DNA of 64,000 nt from positions 2,108,001 through 2,172,000 of the forward strand of contig JAMXSV010000010.1 in the NCBI GenBank assembly GCA_027559495.1, read 5' to 3'. The notes under the pieces are model-generated. The model was not told where the DNA came from. It did no database searches and worked only from the letters and a program-made list of their open reading frames with translations. Positions 45,323 through 56,685 of this stretch are shown here, in pieces. Every line of letters starts with the position of its first letter. The first letter of the stretch is position 1. This stretch comes from Aurifilum marmelostoma. Lineage: Eukaryota > Ascomycota > Sordariomycetes > Diaporthales > Cryphonectriaceae. Made by a program: the position numbers and the translations under genes.

Positions 45323-47504
45323 CTCGGCAGCGCCGCCCCGCGGACGATGGCTAGGGGTTACAGATTGGACGATGCGGTCCGAGCCGGGAGAAACCGCGAG
45401 GCCTTTGGGCGCGGTGCGGCGCGTGTTGGACAGATAGGTGTTCTCGCTGCTGCTCCTGTCGGGTCTGGGGTGGACGCGCAGGTGATGAACATCATCCGCA
45501 GGTTCGCTCTGAAGGCTGTATTGGTAGCGGTGTGGATCGTGGCTGTGGTGCTGGAGGAATTCATCCTGTGGTTTGTGGCTAGAGCCTACACCATCGTGGT
45601 CCTGACTATGGGGACGCTGCGGCTGGTCCTCGACCTGATCGGGCTAACGTAAATGAGGCCTCAGCACCATGGGGGCTGGAGATGGGGCGGGAAGCAGTGG
45701 GAAGGAGGAGACGGGTCAGGCCCGAGAAGATCATGTTGGTCTGAGCTACAAGGTGCCAGCTATACTATCAGGGTCATCAGGGAGACGATTGGCCTCCCGT
45801 GAAGGGCATGTCCCCAGTTTCTCAGACATCACCATCGTAGTAGTGTCTGGAAGTGTAGCAGTCACAGCATAGACAGGGTGGGCGGCATTAGTGAAAATTC
45901 AAATGCACTTCCCGAGTTCATGCTCCACCCACACCCGTGACTGAGGTCAAGTACGAGTGCAAGTAATTATTAAGCGACCTCACTCGTGCGCTTCAAGGAC
46001 TTGCAGTGCAGGCCGAGCATGGCGGGCTTCCCTGTCACTATTGACCGCTCCGAAGCTGCGGAAGGGATGGTGCCCACTCACACACACATCTGAGCCCCGA
46101 CGGAGGGGGGTCTAGCTTGGTTGACTACACCTTCCTTGTGAGACCGCTCGGGTCAGTGACGGTGATGACCGGAACGCCATCAGGGGGACAAGCACAGGGC
46201 GGTGGTGGAGAAAAGGGAGGGGATGGAGGGTCGGGAGGGTGACGAGAATGAGGCGGTGGAGAAGATGGACGGGGGTGGTCGGTGTTCCTGGGGCGAGCCT
46301 TGATGGTCAGGCTAGAAGGAGGGGGGGGGGAGAAAGATGTGAGACTGCACGTCAGCTTTTGCGCTCCGTTTTCCTTGGGGGCTCTGGAAAAGGGTGGTGG
46401 GATTGGCGTTTTTTCTTCTTCTTACCGAGCCATGGCTTCCTTGATCTTTGCTGTGGTGAGGAGCTTTGTACACATTGTGGTGGGAGGGTTGACAGATGTC
46501 TGTTTGGGGGGAATCAACAGGGTGGAGAGGGGGAATCTCGAGAGGATGAGGTTTTGATTTGATGGTCTATATCTACTTGATATACACTTGGCTTTCCCCT
46601 CGGTTTGTACTCTTCTCTGTGGTTTTGAAAGGTCTAGTCACCAAGATTGTCGAGGAGTAAGGAGTAGTGGGCTGACAAGAACCAGTCAGTCTGAGTGATT
46701 GAGGCTATACTATGCTCAGTAGGATAGTGATACCTCATCACCAGGAGACGGTAATTGATTCATTGATGGTTTCTGGGCAGTGATGGTTCTGGATGCGTGC
46801 CTTTTGTTCTCTCCTCCCACGTTTCCGGTCTTCTCAGAGACTAAAGTGACTCTCGTGGTGTCTTGATAGAGGACTAAGCCAGTGAGTCAAAAGAATTATC
46901 AGTCCATGATGTGCTATATTCGAATATCCATCTCTTTAATTACTAGCCAATCTTCACCAATGCAGGCAAAGCAGCCGCCTGAAACATATATATATATTCC
47001 ATGCACAGTGTGCATTATATCAAAGATACAACTCTCCTTTCCATGGCCTCGCGGCTGAAGGGGCGGTAGGGCTCTTCGAGGTACCAAGGTACACACGCCA
47101 GCAAGAGCCATTGCATACGTAGGAAAAAGTATGCGAAGGGGAGTAGCGTGCCAAGGGAGACGGCGGTGAATACGAGATCTGAAACTGATCAGGACTATAC
47201 AGGCCTAGGTCATACAGACTACAGTATAGTCGCATATTAGAATGGGCACGTGGTTACGGACCAAGAGAGAGAGAGACAGGAAGAAGACAAATTCATGAGC
47301 AGCAAAAAGACACTAGTTGTTTTTCTATCTAGATTTACAATTTGCTTTTTTTTTTTCTTCTTTTTCTGCGCCTTTCGGGGGAGGCCCCCGAGGGGGGGGG
47401 GAGGAGGGGCGGAACCACGCAGGCTGACTTGATGATCAATGTTTTCTGGTTCTTTTTCTTTTTGCTTTTCCCCTTCCCCCCTCTTTTTTCACCCTCTTTC
47501 TCCC
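45323..47504. other. Intergenic region, one doubtful small ORF
   Basis: About 2.2 kb. A 101-codon frame at 45347-45652, with a hydrophobic C-terminal half, starts 25 bases after the previous stop and is most likely 3' UTR. The remainder has short G/C runs (46321-46330, 47391-47401), AT-rich stretches near 46560-47000 and no supported gene. T runs near 47344-47355 and C runs near 47475 precede the ABM-like gene's stop. Confidence 0.5.
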
Positions 47505-48383
47505 TCACTCCTTCCGAACCTGATTCTCCATAGTCTGGGCCTTGACATGGAACATGCCCAGCTTGATCATGCCCTCCATGCCCCGGAGCAGCGGCACCGT
47601 GTCCCTAAACAGGTCCGTCTCGCGGAACCTCATGTGGGCGTCGATGCTGGGCCACCCGATGAGGGCGACCAGCAGGCAGCCCTGCTGGCCGTCGGTGCCG
47701 GCGCCGCGCACGGGGAAGTCGTTCTCGACCCCCCAGCCGAAGCTCACCGCCTGGACGTCGGCACACCTCTTGAGACCTGTCTCAGAAAACTGGGCGACGC
47801 GGTCGGTGGCGGCGGCCCTGAGGTGGTCCGAGACGTCTGGGGGGAAGAAGGCCAGCATGACCTCGGTGACGGGCGACCTGAGCGCGGGGGCTGGGTAGGG
47901 GCTGACGTCAATGTGCCTGGTGAACAGGCCGCGGTCGAAGACGCGGGGGAAGTCCTTGACGATGTGCTCTCCGTGCCTGGACACGGTGGTCAGTCGTGAG
48001 ACATTTGTTGGCCTGTGCAGTGCCTTCTTTTTTTCTCTTCTTTTCTTTCTTTCTTTCTTTCTTTTCGCTCGCCCATTGATGATATATAAAAGAGCGTCAT
48101 ATTTGTGTCCACAGAGAGAAAGAGAGGGAAAAAGTGAGTGAGTGGTGGGATCAACAGACTCTCTGGCAAACCTCTGGTGCTCTTCCACCGAGGCAAAGTC
48201 AAAAAAGGCCCAGAAGTTCACGGGGTCCTCCTCCTCCACGCCCCACGAGACGCGATAGGGCCCGGTCTCCTCGCTGGTGACGGCCTTCCAGGCAGTCGTG
48301 ACGATCTGACCCTCGCGGGTGGTCTCGTTCATGACGTCAAGGCCAGCCCTGATAGTCATGCATCCCACCTCTGTGACGGGCAT
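47505..48383 (-). CDS. Dimeric alpha/beta-barrel protein with two ABM-like halves
   Basis: Two exons: 48172-48383 and 47505-47976. The intron 47977-48171 (gtttgc...gtgtccag, phase 2) joins VEEHQR to HGEHIVKDFP, giving 227 aa. The intron is open in frame, so a naive translation inserts about 65 Lys/Arg-rich residues. The N-terminal half (VTEVGCMTIRAGLDVMN, VSWGVEEEDPVNFWAFFDFA) and C-terminal half (PVTEVMLAFFPPDVSDHLR, VSFGWGVENDFPV, VALIGWPSIDAHMRFRETD) look like two ferredoxin-like modules of the ABM/stress-response barrel superfamily. The family includes small oxygenases and cyclases acting on aromatic or polyketide substrates, but many members have no known reaction. Function is inferred from fold only. 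Confidence 0.8.
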   Translation of the reverse strand: MPVTEVGCMTIRAGLDVMNETTREGQIVTTAWKAVTSEETGPYRVSWGVEEEDPVNFWAFFDFASVEEHQRFARESVDPTTHSLFPSLSLCGHKYDALLYIINGRAKRKKERKKRREKKKALHRPTNVSRLTTVSRHGEHIVKDFPRVFDRGLFTRHIDVSPYPAPALRSPVTEVMLAFFPPDVSDHLRAAATDRVAQFSETGLKRCADVQAVSFGWGVENDFPVRGAGTDGQQGCLLVALIGWPSIDAHMRFRETDLFRDTVPLLRGMEGMIKLGMFHVKAQTMENQVRKE

Positions 48384-50694
48384 TTTTTTCTGTCTTGGAA
48401 GAAAGGAAAGAAAGAAAGAAAAAATTCTATGGTTCTGATGAAGATAGTCTCGGGATTTGTTCTGATCTCTTGGGCGAGACTAGGGGTGGAGGGGAGGAAG
48501 AGAGAGAGGAAAAAAAAAGAAAGGTGTCAGCAAAAGGTTGGGTTGTCTTATATCAAGCTCCGGAGATCGGGTCTTGGTAAGGAAGGGCATATGGTTGAAG
48601 GAGGCATAAGCAATGCTTTGAGATACTTGGCTCGACCGCCACACAAGTAAGGTAAGGACAGATGACATGCAGCACACATTGTTAAGAGGTGATGCTGTTT
48701 CCTGATCTCTTCTTTCTGGTCTCGATATGGTTTATTTTCCCCCATCAGCCAAAACAAGAGAGCCAAGCAGGTTAGTACTGTGTAATGATAGATGGCCGGG
48801 GTTAGGGTTAAAAGGAGCATCTTTCCATTCTGCCGGAGATCAGATGTACCACCTCCCCCCTGTACAGTGCCCCCCCCCCCGGCTCTTCTCTCCTTAAACC
48901 GGCCGAAGGAGGAGTAGGAGGAGGAAGAGGAGGAGGGGGTTTTTACTCGGACAGGAATACTCAGGCCACACACCCCTCCTCATTTGCGCCACCGCCGATG
49001 TTTGAGACGTGATGCGAGAGGTGTCTTGCATCTTAGCAGAATCGAGGTGGGTGTTAATTTTGATGTTTTCCTGAGACTAAATTGTTTTTTTTTTTTTTAA
49101 GAAAAAAAAAAAAAAAAAAACAAGAAAACTTGGGGTGGGGGAGAGGGGGTGGGTTCGCCTTGACAATACATACATGCATTAGCAAAACATGATATATTAT
49201 GGCACACTCTAGTCTCAGATAAACGGTGTGTCTGATCTATACAACAACTTTTTTTTTTTTTTTTTGTGTCTGACTCGGATGAATAGGTTCGTTCCAGAAA
49301 GGAGGAGGGTGGCGGCGGCGGCTGCGGTGGTGAACCTGGCGGCTTCTTATACTGGGGCAGGCACCCGAAAAGGTGTTCTCTCTGTACCTGAGAGGAAAAT
49401 TAATTAACTGTCGTGCGCACTGGGCAGAGTCTCTATCCATCTTTGGCAGGTGTGAAAGGCTTTGCGACGCCGGCAACCAAGATTTTGGGAAGCGCCCAAT
49501 GTGGCCCTTGGATGGTTTTGAAATGCAGGCCGGCGGCCACAAGGAGGATTTACTGAGAGAGTCGAAGCCGTCTCCCCTTCCGCCCGCCCTCCCACACCTC
49601 TTTCATCCTTGGTCCCAACAGCATTGTTTTCTTTTTTTTTCTTTTTTTTTTTTTTCCCTTCTCTCTCTACATAATCCTTGTTCGCTTTTTCTTACCTGTC
49701 TCTTTTTTTTTTTTCCTTCCTCCTTTTCCTTTTTATCCCCCCCCCCCCCGGTTGTGCGGCCAACAGCAGAAAAAAAGCATAGTTTCCGAGGGCCGCAACA
49801 AGGGTATCATTCAATCAATCATCTGCACGACCTTGAATAGGCCACCTGCAGATGACCAGACGTGTGATACCCAAAACAGCCGCCGAGGGGGGCAGAGCCC
49901 AGTGTTCCCCCCCCTCGTGTGATTTCCACAAGCCAGGCCCACAGTGAGCATTCCGTACTTGACACGGTAGTGTGTCTCATGCAGGGCTTTAAAAAGAAGA
50001 GGGCCTGTGTCTGTCTCTGGCAGAAGAAGGTGTGGAAGAGGAAAGAAGGAAGGGGAAAAAAGAAAGAAAAGAAAAACAAGAAGAAGAAGAAGAAGAAAAA
50101 AAAAAAAAGGGAAAGGGAATTCAGGTGGCGTCACGTCTTCTTGTAATTCATGACGGTCAGCCCAAGTTCACTTTATAGGCTCTTGATTTTATTATTTTTG
50201 ATTTTTTTTTCCACTTGAGGAGCCTTCATTCTTAGGCCTCGAGATTTACTTGGTGATTAACCTTTTGCCGAGTGATTGATTGCAAAGGACCGATTCATCG
50301 ACCCATTTTCATGGCCAGCACCTGAAAAGAGGAGGAGGGGAGGGTGAATAACCTTTTATTTTTATTTTTTCTTCCTCCTTCTTGGATCTGCCAAAGATAA
50401 AAAAACAGAGGGAATCTTCTTCAGAATCAATCAACTCTACAGCCCTTTTTTTGTTCCCTCTCTCTCTCTCTCTCTCTATTTTGTTTTTCTCTTTTGGATC
50501 TCGTCGGCCCAAATTCCTCAGTCGTTACCGATATTTACTTACTGTCTTCCTCTCATCATCTCTCTCTCTCTCTTTTTCCCTTTTTAATTCCTGTGGTGTC
50601 TTCTCACACTTTTGTGTGCAGCCAATTCCCTTTTTCTTTTTCTTTTTTTACTTTTTCTTTTCTTCTTCTTTGATCCTCCAGACATACCAACCAC
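48384..50694. other. Intergenic region with many homopolymers
   Basis: About 2.3 kb between the start of the ABM-like gene and the amidoligase. It contains poly-T/poly-A tracts (49085-49120, 49248-49265, 49638-49655, 49703-49715), a C12 run at 49738-49749, an AAG/A tract at 50075-50110 and a long pyrimidine-rich leader (50460-50680) before the amidoligase start. That leader includes an acceptor-like cctccag at 50675-50681, so an upstream non-coding exon is possible. No protein gene is supported. Confidence 0.5.
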
Positions 50695-51549
50695 ATGACG
50701 AGAAGAAGAACAACGGCAGCGGCAGCGGCAGCAGCGGCGGCAGCAGCAGCAGCACCGACGACGGCGACGGCGACGACGACGACGGCGACGGCGACAGCCA
50801 TGTCTTCCGGCCCGTCCCCGGAGTCGAGGTTCTCTGGGCTGGACCGGGCAGAGGACATGACGTTCGCCGTGGAGCTCAAGTTCCTGATCGTGCACGGCGC
50901 GGCCGAGATCAACAGCTCCAGGTACCGAGGGGTGCGGCCCTTTGTGGCGCACCGGCCCGTCGAGCTGCGCAACTCCATGACCGAGGCCGAGGTGCAGCTG
51001 CAGCGGGACGACTGGGAGGCCGTGGCGCGGGCCATCGACGCCCTCCCCGGGGTCAGCGCCACCACGAGCCACCACGTCAGGGCCCAGAGCCTCACCCACA
51101 CCGACTACTGGCGGTCCCACTGGATCGTCTACAAGGCCAACTCGGCCGTGCCCCCCTACCTCACCTACGCCCGCGACGACCCGGACAGCCCCCGCCTCGA
51201 CGCCTCCCACCCGGACTACGACCGCTACGTCTGGACCCCCGTCGAGGTCTGCTCCCCCATCCTGCACTGGCCGCGCAGGGACCACGCCTTCGCCGCCCTG
51301 CGCGCCGTCCTCGACACCATCAACCGCCGCTTCGACGCCACCGCCAACCCCTCGTGCGAGACCCACGTCCACCTGGGCCGCCGCGACGCCAGGTTCTTCT
51401 CCCTCGACACCCTCAAGCGGCTCGCCACCCTCCTGTGGCTGGCCGAGCCCCTCCTCCGCGGCCTCAAGGACCCCCGCTCGCCAAACTACGACCACCACTA
51501 CACCTGGAGCTACCCCTGGCGCAAACACAGCCGCATCGCCGTCGCCCTC

Positions 51550-51583
<34 letters not shown>

Positions 51584-52037
51584 CCACAACAACGACATTA
51601 TCATCATCATCACCATCATCACCAACAACAACAACAACAACAGCCGATACCAACACCACCACCACCACCACCACCACCACTACCACCACCAACCCCGGCC
51701 CGGCCCTCTACACCGGCAAGGCCGACGACTTCGAGGCCTTCCTCGCCCGGCTCAGGGACCACCCCCTCCGCGAGCACCGCCCGGCCCTGCAGGCCATCTG
51801 GCGCGCCAGGGACCACCGGGAGCTGGGCTACATGCTCCGCGGCCCGGAGCGCAAGTTCCGCCGCCTGGGCTTCAACTTCCACGCCCTCGAGGAGGACCCG
51901 GACGACGACGGGCCCCGCACCATCGAGTTCCGCTTCCTCGAGGGCTTCATCGACAAGGAGGTCGTGCCCGCCTGGGTCCGCCTGTGCGGCGAGCTGGTCG
52001 AGCTCGCCATGGCTCCCCCCGCCGACGCCAGGGCCGC

Positions 52038-52093
<56 letters not shown>

Positions 52094-52281
52094 GCGAGGA
52101 CGACGGCTTCTACCGCGCCGTCGGGGTGCTGCTGGACCTGCCTGGGGATATGCCCGTCGACGAGCAGTTTGCCGCCCTCGCTGGGGTCCTGGGCCGGGGC
52201 CGGATCGCCAGGGCGGCGTGGGAGCCCTTGTTGGCGGTGCTGAGGAGGAATTATCCGCCTCCTGTGGTGAATGGTTCCTAG
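50695..52281 (+). CDS. Fungal amidoligase-family protein with coding microsatellites
   Basis: 528 aa from ATG 50695, or 493 aa from Met 36 at 50800; the intervening 35 residues are Ala/Thr-rich translation of a (GCA/ACG) microsatellite, so the downstream start is plausible. Motifs of the COOH-NH2 ligase (glutamine-synthetase-fold, PF12224-like) family are present: MTFAVELKFLI (first metal-binding acid strand), YDRYVWTPVEVCSPIL (second), SCETHVHLGR and FSLDTLKRLATLLWLAEPLL, then TIEFRFLEGFIDKEVVPAWVRL. The family is predicted to form amide/isopeptide bonds with ATP; substrates in fungi are unknown. Two polyglutamine tracts (51551-51581 and 52038-52091) and a Thr/Ser/Asn-rich insert (51583-51690) interrupt the domain at loop positions. 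Confidence 0.87.
52038..52091 (+). repeat. Coding (CAG)n microsatellite, about 18 codons of Gln
   Basis: A nearly pure CAG tract in the amidoligase reading frame, between the conserved C-terminal motif and the final helical segment. A second, shorter CAG tract lies at 51551-51581. Purity of the repeat implies recent expansion and probable length polymorphism. Confidence 0.95.
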
Positions 52282-52428
52282 TATAGGGTTTTTTTTTTTT
52301 TTTGGAGGGGCAGAGAGCCTTGGTTGGGTCTTGTTCAGATTGCGAGGTCTATTGCGAGGTCTTTGTTTAAGGTTTTGGCATTCTTGATGTTTTGGATTGG
52401 GGGGTGTTTGATCAATACCTTCTGAGGT

Positions 52429-52459
<31 letters not shown>

Positions 52460-53346
52460 GTTCTTATCCATTTTTTGGGATGTCTTTTTGAGTTTGTTGT
52501 TCTTGTGAGACGGACTGCGGGATATTATTGATTTCATGTTGAAAAGTTCTGGCGGTTCCGACCAGGTAGAATGATGAGAAGAATTACTACTCCACAGAGA
52601 CAGACTCTCTCCCCACTGCCACTGAACCTGTACAAGGTGGTGATGAGTATTCTCGCCCTGCAGCTCCCGCCAGCACGGGGCTCTCAGCCAGGCCAGACCA
52701 AAGCTCAGCACACGTTGAAGTTTTGTGTCCAGCCGCGCACAGAGTCCGTCAGTCAGTGACCGTTTTAAAGTGGACCACTAGTCGAAACTTAATAGAATAC
52801 TTATATTATAACGCCTTTAGCGGTTTCTTTGCTTGGTAGGTCTGTGGTCAGGATCACCTTGACTAGTTCCTCTTTGGACTTGGCTTAAACTGTGTTATAA
52901 TAACTTATCAGTAGTCACATGGAGGATTTTTTTTTGGGGGGGGGGGGGAAGAGGCCATGCTCAGCTCTAGAGGAAGATGACGGAACTGTCGGAAAGGATG
53001 CATCAACAAGGACTTGTGAGGACTCTGCTTTGATCTATGATTGACGGGAATGATGTGAAAAGTGTTTGGTGCCGTGTATAGGGCACTGATTAGGTGAACG
53101 ATTATACGGCGTTATATTGAGGCAATTACAACAACCTAGACACTTGCCAGACTCTGGATTCTTCGTCTACATCTTGCTCAGACACGACAGTATACTCTGA
53201 GAAGAAGGCATGAGCTAGGTATGGTAATTATTGTGTAATTATGTGGAATGTTGAATTAAATCCTCTGAATACTAGGGTTACCTGGACGAGCAAAGAACTT
53301 GATATAATTTTGAAGGCTATTAATATAATTCCATGAAATCTTCCAA
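52282..53346. other. Convergent intergenic region, AT-rich
   Basis: About 1.07 kb between the amidoligase stop and the GFA-protein stop. It contains a T27 run (52433-52459), a G11 run near 52937-52948 and an AT-rich stretch from 52740 to 53340 without ORFs. No gene or recognisable mobile-element remnant is seen, although the AT-rich part could be old degraded repeat DNA. Confidence 0.5.
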
Positions 53347-54063
53347 CTAAAACCTCAATTCTTCTTCTGCTTCTTGTTCTTCTTCTTCTTCTCCTCCTCC
53401 CCTTCCTCCCCCCTCCTCATCCCCACTCTTCTTCCTCCTCTTGACCACATTCCCATCATCATCCAACAAATCACTCGAGTCCTCCAGCCCCTCCCACTTG
53501 GCCACCCCGTCCCCCCCCTGAAATCCACCACCCTCTGCGGATAAAACATGTGGCACTTTGCCTCGAACGCCTTGCGCCCCTCGGGCGTGTTGATGCCCTC
53601 GATCAGCGTGGGGAACAGCAGGATCATGTTGCGCCCCTCGTCCATGACGGGCGACCGGCAGAAGGCGCACTGCACCTTGCACGGCAGCTGGTGCGCCTGG
53701 GACCGCGAGCCCGGGTCGTACCAGCCCAGGTCGTGGTGCCCGCGCGTGAAGCGGATGTCGTCCTTGTGGAAGACGGCCGCCCACTGGAAGGGCGCCCCGT
53801 GGAGGCGCTGGCACGTCGTGCAGTGGCAGTACTTGGACGCCAGGGGCCGGTCGCGGTGCAGCTGGTACTGGACCCGGCCGCAGTGGCACGAGCCGCGCCA
53901 GCGGGCCCCGGGGAGCCTCTCGCTGTCGTCCGAGACCTTGTAGGGGGGCGCGGTGTTTCCACTCGTCCTCTTGCCGGTGGGTGGTCGCGCTGGCCTGGTG
54001 CTGGTGCGGCTCGTGGGAGGGAGACCTGCTGCCGCTGCCGTCCTCCGTCTTTGATGGGGACAT
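53347..54063 (-). CDS. GFA-type zinc protein (Mss4-like/glutathione-dependent formaldehyde-activating fold); two indels
   Basis: Start at Met 54063 (MSPSKTEDGSGSRSPS). The first frame breaks at the G/C run 53943-53948 (six, five restores) and passes into the frame that holds the zinc-binding core: GARWRGSCHCGRVQYQL, SKYCHCTTCQRLHGAPFQW and CKVQCAFCRSPVMDEGRNM. It then breaks again at C8 53511-53518 (nine restores) and ends DGVAKWEGLEDSSDLLDDD ... EEELRF, stop at 53347-53349. The two changes cancel, giving about 238 aa. The Cys-x-Cys and Cys-x2-Cys pairs are diagnostic of the GFA fold. Physiological substrates of fungal members are mostly unknown. A start at 54188 in the core frame is possible but its extension looks non-coding. 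Confidence 0.75.
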   Translation of the reverse strand: MSPSKTEDGSGSRSPSHEPHQHQASATTHRQEDEWKHRAPLQGLGRQREAPRGPLARLVPLRPGPVPAAPRPAPGVQVLPLHDVPAPPRGALPVGGRLPQGRHPLHARAPRPGLVRPGLAVPGAPAAVQGAVRLLPVARHGRGAQHDPAVPHADRGHQHARGAQGVRGKVPHVLSAEGGGFQGGDGVAKWEGLEDSSDLLDDDGNVVKRRKKSGDEEGGGRGGGEEEEEQEAEEELRF

Positions 54064-54712
54064 GTTTGGGGCTGGTTCTGTATATCAAAGTCTAGTATTG
54101 GTTTGTTTATGGTGGCAGGTCGCAAAACACAGATTGTTGTCGTCGTGGTGCGAAGACAAGTATGGCTCGGAACAGAACTGTATGTCATTCACATATCAAA
54201 GAGATATATAAAAATAATAATAAAAAAAACAGTCAACGCATCTGAGTTGAGGGCCCGTGTTTGCATCTACACTATCCATACGTCAGGGACTTTAACTGCC
54301 CTATTTAGAAAAAAAGGTGATGCAAGGGATTTTCGAGTCTCGTACGTAGCTGTGACGCTCGGGATCTTCCGAGGTTGTTGATTGGTACGCAAGACAGATT
54401 CTGCTACGTCACCATATATATCTACACTCGCAGCCGCGTCGATGTCGACACTATATTAGTGGACTAGGACTGCCCAGGCACTCCAGGTAGCTCTAGCCGA
54501 TCATCATTGATGTTGTGGAATGCAGTGCATAGATAGGTCTGCAGTGTTCAGAGAGGGATAAGTGGTACACCCCCCCCCCCCTTCGCAGAAATACAGCAGT
54601 ACTGAACTGACTACTAAAGCTCTCAGAGCACACTGACTACCATATTTATGTGCTGAACCGGCCATTGCCAAAAAGGACTTGTGTGTACGCCCTCATTAAT
54701 ACAACCACAAAA
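54064..54712. other. Intergenic region upstream of the GFA-type gene
   Basis: About 650 bp holding the GFA-protein promoter and the 3' end of the third transporter. A C13 run lies near 54569-54581. Nothing else is recognisable. Confidence 0.5.
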
Positions 54713-54946
54713 TCAAACCCGTTGCTGCTCAGAGTACTCGTACTGCGAAGTCTCGACATCGCCAGCCTCGACGCGCTTCTCCGTGGCCGCCTCGAGACCG
54801 TCCACGCCCAGGTCGGCCGTGCCAAAGAGCTCGTCCATGCGCTCCAGAGACAACTAGGACACCCACACGTTAGCAAGTCGTGGTGGACACAATCATACTC
54901 ACATCCATCATGCCAAACACACAAGTAGATGGTAAAACCCATGTGG

Positions 54947-54978
<32 letters not shown>

Positions 54979-56685
54979 AACTCACCCCTTTTGTCTCTGG
55001 GATCCAGAAGGCCACGGTGGCCATGGCAAAGCAGAAGCTCCCGTAGAGGAAATACGTGCCGTACCCGGTGCTCCCGCCCACGTTCTTGAGCATGATGGGC
55101 GTGACCCGGGTCACGACCAGGTTGAACACCCACTGCGTGGAGGCGGCGATACTGACGGTGTACCCCCGCAGCCGGTTGGTGGGGATCTCGCTGACGTAGA
55201 TCCAGCACACGGGGCCCCAGCCGAACTGGAAGGCGGCGGCAAAGAGGTACACCATGACCAGGGCGGCGGTGCCGGCGCTGGTCTGGGGCGCGCCGGACTT
55301 GGGCGCGTCGAAGCGCACAAAGAAGCCGAGGTAGAACATGAAGATGCACATGGCGTACCCGGTCCAGATGAAGGACCAGCGCCGGCCCAGGGTGTCGGCC
55401 AGGAACGTGATGAAGATGGCGCACGAGCACATCTTGACGATGCCGTAGACGCCCGTCGCCAGGAGGGACTCGGCGTTGCCCGTGATGCCGAGGGACTCGA
55501 AGATCTCGGGGGCGTAGTAGTTGATGGCGTTGGTCTGTGCGGCGAGAGAGGTTTTTATATTGTCAGCTCCTTTACTTTCAGAGAAAAGAGAAAGAAAAAA
55601 AAAAAAAAAAGATAAACAAGAGCAACAGATAAGTGACTTACTCCTGTCCACTGCTGTGCCGTCATCAGCGCCATGGCCATCAGCGCCCGCTTCCTGTTCC
55701 CGGGGATAAGCCAGCACTCCTTCTGCATGGCCCAGAAGCCCGTCCCGTGCACCGACCGCCGCTCCTCCTCGAGCTGCATCCTCATCTCCAGGAGCTCCTG
55801 CTGGATGTACGGGTGCTCGGCCGGGAGGTGCCGCACGCTGGACAGCACGCCCGAGGCCTTTTCCCAGTTGTCCTTGCTGGCGAGCCATCGGGGCGACTCT
55901 GGGCAGAAGAAGATGGTGATGAAGATGAGGAATGGGGGGAGGGACTGCATGGCCAGGGGGACCTGCCAGGACGCATGACCCTAGAGAGAAAGAAAGTAGA
56001 TACACAGTTAATATTGTTGGCCCAGAAGAGTGACAATAAAATGAAAAAGAGGGGGGGGGGGGACGGGGGGGAGGAAGAGCTGCTTCTTCTTCTTCTTCTT
56101 CAAGACAAGAATACTAACCTTGATATGCAGCAGCGAGCCATAGTCGATAAAAAAGGCAATCATGGCCCCCATGGTCTCAAAGAGCTGATAGAACCCAATC
56201 AGCAGGCCCCGGATGGCGCGCGGCGAGTTCTCGGAGACGTAGACGGGCGCAAGCATGGTGGCGCCGCCCAGGCCCAGGCCCTCGATGACCCGGCCCGCGT
56301 AAAAGGTGGCAAAGCTGCCGTTCGAGAAGGCCTGGATGAGGCCGCCGGCGAAGGCGAAGACGGCGATGATCATGAGGCTGGGCTTGCGGCCGAGCTTCTC
56401 GCCCAGGGGCAGCGCGGCCAGGGCGCCGACGATGGCGCCCGCCTGCATGGTGCTGACGAGGTTGGCCGAGAGGTTGGCGCTGGCCGAGGTGGTGAAGCCC
56501 TCGAGGCCGAACTCCTTCTTGAAGTCCGGGAGGGTGAGCACGCCGCCGATGATGCCCGTGTCCATGCCGAACAGCGTCCCGCCGAAGCAGGCCGCCGCCG
56601 CCAGGGCAAAGACCCTCCAGTTGTACACCTCTGGGGGATCCAGCTTGACCGCATCATTGCGGATGATCTTTTGGATCCACGGCAT
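54713..56685 (-). CDS. MFS sugar/quinate-type transporter
   Basis: Sugar-porter family permease with four exons: 56119-56685, 55642-55980, 54986-55534 and 54713-54853, all joined in phase 0, giving 531 aa. Start is Met 56685 (MPWIQKIIRNDAVKL); an upstream GTG is not used. Motifs in order: YNWRVFALAAAACFGGTLFG in TM1, EKLGRKPS in loop 2-3, PESPRWL, the spliced QQWTGTNAINYYAPEIF in TM7, DTLGRRWS in loop 8-9 and PETKGLSLERMDELFG across the last junction. The N-terminal YNWRVF and NYYAPEIF resemble quinate permeases, but specificity is not provable. The last intron (54854-54985) contains a 30-base A/T homopolymer. No frame problem is seen. Confidence 0.93.

Noticed and set aside
45347..45652. 101-codon frame with a hydrophobic C-terminal half, just after the NOT4 C-terminal exon
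   Set aside because: Starts 25 bases after the previous stop, has no promoter space and no recognised family; most likely 3' UTR, though a small membrane protein cannot be fully excluded.
52740..53340. AT-rich stretch considered as a RIP-mutated transposon relic
   Set aside because: Too short, no terminal repeats and no residual transposase or reverse-transcriptase similarity visible.
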